9,039 nt of DNA. Origin: Vulcanimicrobiota bacterium (GTDB lineage: Bacteria > Vulcanimicrobiota > Vulcanimicrobiia > Vulcanimicrobiales > Vulcanimicrobiaceae). The position numbers and the translations under genes were made by a program. The notes beneath the pieces were generated by a model. It was given only the letters and a program-made list of their open reading frames with translations. It made no database searches and had not been told where the DNA came from. Positions within the stretch are counted from its first letter, which is position 1. Each line of letters begins with the position of its first letter. Shown in pieces: positions 1 to 4,770 of this stretch. The stretch is taken from contig PMFP01000100.1 of the NCBI GenBank assembly GCA_003155175.1, positions 8,088 through 17,126 on the forward strand, in the 5' to 3' direction.

Positions 1-385
1 AAGCCATGTCCGGCCGAGTCCGCGTTCGAAGCGCAACCTCGTCCACGACGCTCAACGTCGTGGCATCGCTCAGCACCACGTCCGAGACGCTCGAAAAGAG
101 GCCGTACGGGGTACAACGCGACGACATGCGCAGTATGTAGGCTAGCGCCTTGCTCGCAGTGCGCGCGTTTCGCGGCTTCTTCCCGCCAAGCCACTCGCTG
201 ACGGCATTCGTGAGCGAAGGCGAAGCGACGTATAGTGCCGCCAGGATCTGGGGATCGCGAAGTAAGTCGCGCAAAACGCCGATTGGGTCCGGGCTGGACA
301 ACAAATTGAAAGCTGTCGCAGCCGGCAGGCGAGGTATTCGCCCGATAACGATCCGCTCTTGAGCGGCCGCCCAGCGTTTGATCAT
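1..385 (-). CDS. lanB: Class I lanthipeptide dehydratase LanB, N-terminal part (runs off window)
   Basis: The minus strand is open from ATG at 385 to the window edge (128 codons, no stop), so only the N-terminus is seen. LanB enzymes glutamylate Ser/Thr of a precursor peptide using Glu-tRNA and then eliminate glutamate to give Dha/Dhb. The match is to the lantibiotic dehydratase N-terminal domain: an ALYVASPSL stretch near residues 62-70, then RMSSRCTPYGLFSSV near 95-109, which is the family's R-x(n)-TPfGLFagv signature, then RTRPDMA at the edge, where the family has a similar R/H-T-R-x-D-M segment. The start overlaps the upstream ABC transporter stop as TGATG (one shared base), and a GTG lies directly before the ATG at 388. 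I chose ATG because of the overlap; no strong Shine-Dalgarno is present, which fits translational coupling. Full LanB proteins are about 1000 residues, so most of the gene lies to the left. Whether it keeps the C-terminal elimination domain cannot be seen. Confidence 0.88.
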   Translation of the reverse strand, partial: MIKRWAAAQERIVIGRIPRLPAATAFNLLSSPDPIGVLRDLLRDPQILAALYVASPSLTNAVSEWLGGKKPRNARTASKALAYILRMSSRCTPYGLFSSVSDVVLSDATTLSVVDEVALRTRTRPDMA

Positions 386-2115
386 CACGTAGTTTCCACG
401 AATGCATGTTCGCGAGCGAATTCGCCCCGCCTCGCCACAAGTGGAGCCGTCGTGAGTATCTCCGCCGGTGATCCAGAATGAATCAGGCGGCCGTCATCCA
501 GAACCAGGATGCGGTCGGCAAGGGTTGCTGAGCTCAACCGGTGAGTGACTAAGATAAGAGTTTTGACGGTTGTCGACCGTCGAATCTCGCTGAGCAGCGA
601 CATCTCTTCATCCAGAGGAATGCCGCTGGTAGCCTCGTCAAGTACGAGAACCTCCGGTCCCTGAAGCAATGCTCGCGTAAGCGCAATCCGCTGACGCTCA
701 CCGAGTGAAAAATCTCTCCCTTCGAATCCAACGAATGTGTCGAATCCATTCGGCCGCTTTTCGATACAACGCAGCGAGCCCGTAAGCGACGCGAGTCGGC
801 GAATATCCTCATCAAGCAGTGGTTTCTGTTGGTACCGCAGATTTCCATCAACTGAGTCAGCGAGTAGGAAACCATCCGACGGCACGATGACAACCCTGCG
901 TCGAAGACCTGCAAGGTCTGCGCAGGCTACGTCGACGCCGCCGACTCTTACGCAGCCTTCAAGGACCGCCTCGCATCCTATGATCGATCTCAGCAACGTG
1001 GATTTCCCGGATCCGCTTGCGCCGATGACCGCCACGAATTCGCCCGACTCAATCGAAAAGCAAACATCCCTTACGACGGCGGAGTCACCTTTGAAAATGG
1101 TCACTCCAGCAAACTCCACTGCTGCGCCAGAAGGAATTGTTTTATCACCGTCGCGTTCAAATGGTTGATCCAAGACTTCGTAGACGCGGGATATTACGGT
1201 GCGTGTGGTTGCAAGCTGAACGTTCACGCTTGTTAGAAGGGTTGCGGGTCCGTAAAGACGAGTTTGGAGTCCAATAAAAGCTACGAGCGTACCGACGCTC
1301 ATATCGCCGTGTGTAACCATCCATCCGCCAACGGCGAGTACCAGAGCGGGTCCAAGGGACGTCGCGAAACCAACGAAGGCCTGAAATCGTGTTGCTGCTA
1401 CCGTTGAGGATATCGCTGTCTTAGTCATCGCTGATATCACGCCCGAGAATAAATTAAGGTCCCCGGCTTCACGTGTGGCCTGTTTCATCAATGCCATTCC
1501 CGAAGGCGAGAATCGTTCGATCACAAGTGCGTTCAGAGTGTCTTGCATAGTACCGATCGCGGCGCGTAGTGTTCCGAGTCGCGTTCCCGCCGCACCTCCG
1601 GCCGGAACGGTCACGCAAACGACGACGACGCTGAGCATTGTCAACTGCCAGTTTATGACAAGCATCGTCGCGAGCGCGGTGAGAACGACGAGCAGCGAAG
1701 TGGCGACTGGTATGATCGCCGACTTGGTGACCGAGACCAACCCATCGACATCACCCAGAACGCGCGTAGCAATTCTCCCAGTTCCCATCTCGCTGAGTGC
1801 TTGACACGGAGCGAATGCGAGCCTTCGCAGCATCGAAAGCCGCACGTCCTTCGCAACGTTCTGTTCTATCGAGGACGTAAGGGAAGCGACAAACAGGCTG
1901 ATAACTGTCGCGAGGCCGCCCCCGGCGATTAGAAAAAGAAGATCCCTGACGAGATTGTCATAGCTTCTCCCGGTCAATGCATCGATGATTCGCCCAGTCA
2001 ACAAGGCGGGGAGTAATCCGAGAACAGAGCCGGCAAGCATCAGCGCTATTAGGAAGGCAACTTTGCCTCGGTAAGGCCTAAAAAAAGTGAGTCCCCGGCG
2101 GATGTCTGCTATCAC
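385..2115 (-). CDS. lanT: ABC exporter (permease fused to ATPase), probable lanthipeptide transporter LanT
   Basis: A 576-residue half-transporter expected to act as a homodimer in the cytoplasmic membrane and export the modified peptide. The permease half has about six hydrophobic segments (roughly residues 18-40, 57-80, 132-155, 157-173, 244-269 and 272-295). The ATPase half has Walker A GASGSGKST at 365-373, signature FSLGERQR at 469-476, Walker B VLVLDEATSG at 489-498 and H-loop VTHRLS with His525. Two departures are visible: the Q-loop reads VPSDGFLL where VPQDPFLF is usual, so Ser413 replaces the Mg-coordinating Gln, and the signature is SLGE rather than SGGQ. There is no N-terminal C39 peptidase domain, so it cannot itself cut a double-Gly leader; this is typical of class I LanT. 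I chose GTG at 2115 because it overlaps the lanC stop as GTGA; a TTG at 2139 would add eight residues but has no ribosome binding site. A generic MsbA-like exporter is possible, but the neighbours argue for LanT. Confidence 0.9.
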   Translation of the reverse strand: MIADIRRGLTFFRPYRGKVAFLIALMLAGSVLGLLPALLTGRIIDALTGRSYDNLVRDLLFLIAGGGLATVISLFVASLTSSIEQNVAKDVRLSMLRRLAFAPCQALSEMGTGRIATRVLGDVDGLVSVTKSAIIPVATSLLVVLTALATMLVINWQLTMLSVVVVCVTVPAGGAAGTRLGTLRAAIGTMQDTLNALVIERFSPSGMALMKQATREAGDLNLFSGVISAMTKTAISSTVAATRFQAFVGFATSLGPALVLAVGGWMVTHGDMSVGTLVAFIGLQTRLYGPATLLTSVNVQLATTRTVISRVYEVLDQPFERDGDKTIPSGAAVEFAGVTIFKGDSAVVRDVCFSIESGEFVAVIGASGSGKSTLLRSIIGCEAVLEGCVRVGGVDVACADLAGLRRRVVIVPSDGFLLADSVDGNLRYQQKPLLDEDIRRLASLTGSLRCIEKRPNGFDTFVGFEGRDFSLGERQRIALTRALLQGPEVLVLDEATSGIPLDEEMSLLSEIRRSTTVKTLILVTHRLSSATLADRILVLDDGRLIHSGSPAEILTTAPLVARRGEFAREHAFVETT

Positions 2116-3353
2116 AGAATCGCCAGGGCACGCAGCCAAGAGTTGTCGATTTGACCGCTCAGCGTTAGGAGCGCCATAGCAATCCCGGCGGTGCCCTCAA
2201 GAAAGCCGGGGGCGTCGATTCTGCCGAGGAGCGTGTAGGAGTCATAGCCAAGGGGCAGCTGTTCGTCAAATGCAGCCAACAACTGATCGAACAGAGTATT
2301 TGCCAAACCATTTATCTGCTCGCATTCGATGACCCCAGCCATCCTGGCTAACATCACTGCATTGCCGGCAACTCCGTGGCACAAGCCCATATCAACCATT
2401 CCCCAAGACTCAAGCGGCCGAGCCAAGAGCGCTCTCACCGAGCGTGTCGCCAGTTCTATCAACTGATTGTCCTGAAGGTATAAGGCTGCGTTGAACAAGA
2501 CGCAGGACAGGCCTGGAGAGCCATAACACCATGCAGCGCGTGCCATTTGCTCGCGGCCGGCTGAGCCTAAGATGCTGGGCCACTGAGGCGCCAGATCCGC
2601 ATCAGTCGCCGAATCCGTGAGGAGCTGCGCGATGCGCCGCACGACGGTGATTCCCACATCAGTGCGGGGCCCAAGTGCGAGGCTGCCCATGATTCCTGCT
2701 ATGCCGTGGGAAACACCTAGGTCATTCCTTGGTCCCGAGTCGGGGTCGTTCTGATTGGGAACGCACCAGCGTTGCGTATCTTCTGTCATCCATTCGAAGA
2801 ATTGCGCGGCTCTAAGCCACACTGGAAGATATCTCGCATCGTCAAGAATCAAGAGCTGACCGGCAATTCCGCCGATCAACTCTGCATAGTGCGATGAGGT
2901 AAACGGAGCTCCCTGAGCCGCGTCGCAATATCCGATAACTTCGCGAGCGGACAGTTCGCAGAGTTGTTCGATCATTCGCCGATACCGACCGGTGCCACGA
3001 GACACAAGACTTGCGCAGAGCGCATAGCCGGAGTGACCCGTATATAGCGATCCATGAGCAACATCGTTCGTCGCATGAACGAACATGTCGTGAATTCGTT
3101 CGCGCCAGGGCGCGGAAGGCTCAAGCCGCTCGAATGCAGCTAGGAGAAGTGCGACGCCTGCTGCTCCCGAGGCGAGCCCGCGGTTGTCACGAAGTCCACG
3201 CATGTCGACGCCTACGCGATCGCCGGACTCGGCGTGCCGCCTCATCAGTGCCTGAGGAGTGCTTATGCGCTCAACGATCCACTTCGCTATCTCCCTCGCT
3301 CTAGCAACGGACTCGCATGACTGACGAAAATTTGGAACTGAGGGAAGTCTCAT
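2112..3353 (-). CDS. lanC: Lanthionine synthetase C (LanC) cyclase
   Basis: A 413-residue zinc enzyme expected to add Cys thiols to Dha/Dhb in the dehydrated precursor, closing lanthionine and methyllanthionine rings. The LanC double-barrel repeat motifs appear in order: GLASGAAGVALLL (59-71), HGSLYTGHSGYAL (100-112), ELIGGIAGQLLIL (158-170), DLGVSHGIAG (211-220), WCYGSPG (275-281), GLCHGVAGN (323-331) and GFLEGTAGIAMALL (383-396). By analogy with NisC, zinc ligands are Cys276, Cys325 and His326; catalytic-site residues His216, Arg272 and Tyr277 are also present. The NisC Asp141 position appears to be Glu158. Length is normal for LanC. The frame is open upstream to 3539, but ATG at 3353 is the likely start: GAAGG (3363-3359) lies 5 nt before it, and the upstream extension would overlap the hairpin and lanA. 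It ends with a GTGA overlap into the transporter gene. It is a stand-alone cyclase, not fused to a dehydratase as in class II LanM. Confidence 0.95.
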   Translation of the reverse strand: MRLPSVPNFRQSCESVARAREIAKWIVERISTPQALMRRHAESGDRVGVDMRGLRDNRGLASGAAGVALLLAAFERLEPSAPWRERIHDMFVHATNDVAHGSLYTGHSGYALCASLVSRGTGRYRRMIEQLCELSAREVIGYCDAAQGAPFTSSHYAELIGGIAGQLLILDDARYLPVWLRAAQFFEWMTEDTQRWCVPNQNDPDSGPRNDLGVSHGIAGIMGSLALGPRTDVGITVVRRIAQLLTDSATDADLAPQWPSILGSAGREQMARAAWCYGSPGLSCVLFNAALYLQDNQLIELATRSVRALLARPLESWGMVDMGLCHGVAGNAVMLARMAGVIECEQINGLANTLFDQLLAAFDEQLPLGYDSYTLLGRIDAPGFLEGTAGIAMALLTLSGQIDNSWLRALAIL

Positions 3354-3358
3354 AATAA

Positions 3359-3363
3359 CCTTC
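3359..3363 (-). promoter_or_regulatory. Ribosome binding site of lanC
   Basis: GAAGG on the minus strand, 5 nt before ATG at 3353. It fixes the lanC start and rules out the longer open frame that reaches back to 3539. It lies between the post-lanA hairpin and the gene, so lanC has its own ribosome entry even though it is probably on the same transcript as lanA. Confidence 0.75.
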
Positions 3364-3385
3364 GCTTGCTGCTCTTGTGATGACA

Positions 3386-3415
3386 GCACCGAGGGGCCCT
3401 CGAGCCCCTCGGTGC
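3386..3415 (-). promoter_or_regulatory. Strong hairpin between lanA and lanC (attenuator or mRNA stabiliser)
   Basis: Perfect inverted repeat with a 12-bp GC-rich stem (GCACCGAGGGGC at 3386-3397 pairing with 3404-3415) and a 6-nt loop. It begins 9 nt after the lanA stop on the minus strand. Neither side has a T-run, so it does not look like a full intrinsic terminator. A hairpin directly after the precursor gene is common in lantibiotic operons, where it limits read-through into modification genes or protects the short precursor mRNA from 3' decay. That role here is inferred from position and structure. Confidence 0.8.
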
Positions 3416-3424
3416 GAGCCGATG

Positions 3425-3619
3425 TTAGAGTGGGGCTTGGCAGACGATGTCGCAACCGCCTGGGGTACTCGTTGTACAGACGTTTTGACTTGGTTGGCAT
3501 TGGCAGGCGGCGGTTAGTGCCGTCGGACAAAACGAGCACGAGTTCGTGAACTTGTAGTTCGGGCTCATACTCGCATTACCAACGTGGCCAATGGACAGAT
3601 CGATATCGTCGAACACCAT
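3425..3619 (-). CDS. lanA: Lanthipeptide precursor peptide (LanA), 64 residues
   Basis: A short peptide directly before lanC, with a strong ribosome binding site (AAGGAAGGAG ending 8 nt before the ATG). The first about 24 residues look like a leader: no Cys, acidic, with FDDIDLSIG at 3-11, which recalls the FNLD-type box that class I LanB enzymes recognise. Residues 25-64 are the likely core: seven Cys (28, 31, 39, 41, 48, 56, 60) and ten Ser/Thr (25, 27, 29, 33, 36, 44, 49, 50, 51, 52). TTSTPGGC at 49-56 resembles the Thr-Pro-Gly-Cys ring B of nisin with one added Gly. There is no double-Gly cleavage site, in keeping with the transporter lacking a C39 domain; the leader cut site is not evident. 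I do not recognise the core as a named lantibiotic. The gene is followed at once by a strong hairpin, as expected for a highly expressed precursor. Confidence 0.88.
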   Translation of the reverse strand: MVFDDIDLSIGHVGNASMSPNYKFTNSCSFCPTALTAACQCQPSQNVCTTSTPGGCDIVCQAPL

Positions 3620-3627
3620 AGTTCGGG

Positions 3628-3637
3628 CTCCTTCCTT
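3628..3637 (-). promoter_or_regulatory. Ribosome binding site of lanA
   Basis: AAGGAAGGAG on the minus strand, an extended and partly duplicated Shine-Dalgarno, ending 8 nt before the lanA ATG. It is the strongest site in the window, as expected for a structural peptide gene, and it supports this small frame being translated. Confidence 0.8.
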
Positions 3638-3678
3638 ATGGATATCAGGGGGTATTTGACAGGTCGACCCGGTCGCGA

Positions 3679-4455
3679 CTACGGGAAACCTGACACTTTT
3701 AAGGGGAAGGCGATGTCCGTCAAGTCCTCGCTTGTATTGGAGGATCGAAGTCCCAGTAGCGAACGATACGGTACCTGTGCGTCAATTCTCACAATCACAG
3801 GCGTAGCTGGCTGACCCTCGTATGAGAAATCGTATTGAACAGTAGCGCTTCCGCCGTTGAATTGCAGAACGTAGGTGAGCTGGCAAATTCGATATGATGC
3901 GCTGTCCACTAACAAAGCGCGAAGAGGATGAGATCCATCGGTTGCCCTAGGAGTCAGGCTTAATGCGTACCCAGCGCCGCCGTCGCAAGACCCCGGCGAC
4001 ACAGTTACGTCGTACGCATAGCTGGTTGCCGTTACCGAGGCGATCGTCTTTAGTGATGAGAGCGGGTCCGTCGCCAGCGACCCGACGCGCTTGTTGTCAC
4101 CGAGCTTACGCGTAAATCCCAAGGGCGCGAATGCCGGCCCATACAATCTGCCCTCGGGTAACAAAACCACAGGCTTCTCACCAGGCGCTGGTATCGTTTC
4201 AACGTGCGCCATGCCGTCGCTCGCACGCATGTAAACGCGCATGAACCTACTTGCCCCGCACGACCCCTCGGCGCCCTGATGTAGCAACTCGTGGCAAGGC
4301 ATCGTGAACGCTTCGAACGGCGGCTCAGGCCTGCTCTGCCAAACGGTAGTGACTTTATCGAGAATTTGCTGACCGGAAAGGGCGCTCGCACTGATTGGGA
4401 CCGCCGTCGCCTGCGCATCGAGACTCAAAACCGTGCTGAGAAATAGAGAAAACAA
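3679..4455 (-). CDS. Predicted secreted protein of unknown function, upstream of lanA
   Basis: About 258 residues as read from TTG at 4455. The N-terminus is hydrophobic (FSLFLSTVLSL) and ends in a plausible signal-peptidase site near DAQATA (residues 13-18), so the protein is probably exported. The mature part is mixed alpha/beta with four Cys (54, 66, 157, 191) that could form disulfides. It starts with a helix (GQQILDKVTTVWQ, 28-40) and continues with strands that loosely recall LolA/LolB-type folds; I do not recognise a family. The start is doubtful. TTG 4455 has no well-spaced ribosome binding site, and the frame stays open upstream to a stop at 4548-4546. Translating that extension adds KFERKAIGA just before the hydrophobic core, which would be an ideal basic signal-peptide n-region, yet it holds no ATG, GTG or TTG. 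The gene ends 59 bp before lanA in the same direction and may share its transcript. An accessory or immunity role is possible only by position. Confidence 0.7.
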   Translation of the reverse strand: MFSLFLSTVLSLDAQATAVPISASALSGQQILDKVTTVWQSRPEPPFEAFTMPCHELLHQGAEGSCGASRFMRVYMRASDGMAHVETIPAPGEKPVVLLPEGRLYGPAFAPLGFTRKLGDNKRVGSLATDPLSSLKTIASVTATSYAYDVTVSPGSCDGGAGYALSLTPRATDGSHPLRALLVDSASYRICQLTYVLQFNGGSATVQYDFSYEGQPATPVIVRIDAQVPYRSLLGLRSSNTSEDLTDIAFPLKVSGFP

Positions 4456-4490
4456 TGCTCCGATTGCCTTTCTTTCGAACTTGGGGACTA

Positions 4491-4526
4491 CGTCACAAAT
4501 GCGGATCGCGCTAGGAATCTGTGACG
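4491..4526. promoter_or_regulatory. Inverted repeat CGTCACA-N22-TGTGACG, possible operator
   Basis: Perfect 7-bp arms at 4491-4497 and 4520-4526, separated by 22 bases, so equivalent bases lie 29 bp apart, near three helical turns. Further GTGAC/GTCAC half-sites occur at 4545-4549 and 4698-4702. It sits just upstream of the secreted-protein gene and downstream of a LuxR-type regulator gene, which makes it a candidate binding site. The role is inferred. Confidence 0.35.
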
Positions 4527-4701
4527 ATTTCGAGATTCGACCGTGTCACCACGTTTTGGGTGTGCGAAAGAGGGCGGGAAGACATAAATCATCGAATTGC
4601 AAAGCGGGCTTCGCTTTCCAAGTGAAGACTTGCAGATTGTGCTTCGCGCAAACCCCGAGTATGTCATAACTTCTCTTTACTGGGAAACTACCGATAAGTG
4701 A

Positions 4702-4742
4702 CCCACCCCTACGGGGGGAGTTATGCGCAACGACGGGGTGGG
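4702..4742. repeat. Overlapping GC-rich inverted repeats after the regulator gene
   Basis: CCCACCCC at 4702-4709 pairs perfectly with GGGGTGGG at 4735-4742 (8 bp, 25-base loop). The CCCC at 4706-4709 can instead pair with the adjacent GGGG (4714-4717) across a TACG loop. The two folds are mutually exclusive. The element lies about 28 nt beyond the regulator stop. No T-run follows on either strand, so an intrinsic terminator is not clearly supported; it could stabilise or end the regulator mRNA. Confidence 0.4.
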
Positions 4743-4770
4743 GAAGGTGCCCGCCAGGTATGGGCTTCGG

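Larger units (their letters stand above)
4456..4770. other. Intergenic region between regulator and secreted-protein gene
   Basis: About 315 bases with no supported gene; short plus-strand frames here lack homology cues and run antisense to the neighbours. The right part (4702-4742) holds GC-rich inverted repeats. The middle has a small hairpin (AAAGCG with CGCTTT around 4603-4619). The left part has a 7-bp inverted repeat and scattered GTGAC half-sites. A stretch near 4441-4500 is only about 40% GC by hand count. This is the most likely place for a promoter of the secreted-protein/lanthipeptide genes, but I see no convincing -35/-10 pair on the minus strand. Confidence 0.6.

Noticed and set aside
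150..362. 70-residue plus-strand frame at the left edge
   Set aside because: It is the antisense reading of the LanB N-terminus.
2116..2139. TTG start of the ABC transporter at 2139
   Set aside because: No ribosome binding site precedes it and it would overlap lanC by 28 bases; GTG 2115 gives the common GTGA overlap.
3354..3539. In-frame N-terminal extension of LanC to 3539
   Set aside because: It would run through the 12-bp hairpin and overlap most of the lanA frame. ATG 3353 has a well-spaced GAAGG and gives the normal LanC length.
3656..3661. Plus-strand TTGACA resembling a -35 box
   Set aside because: No matching -10 lies at the right distance, and no plus-strand gene follows.
3662..3675. 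Overlapping small palindromes (GGTCGACC and CGACC-C-GGTCG) between the secreted-protein gene and lanA
   Set aside because: They are short and expected in GC-rich sequence; there is no second copy or promoter to make them a credible operator.
3584..3814. 76-residue plus-strand frame antisense to lanA and the secreted-protein gene
   Set aside because: It lies opposite two supported coding regions and shows no domain or export signal.
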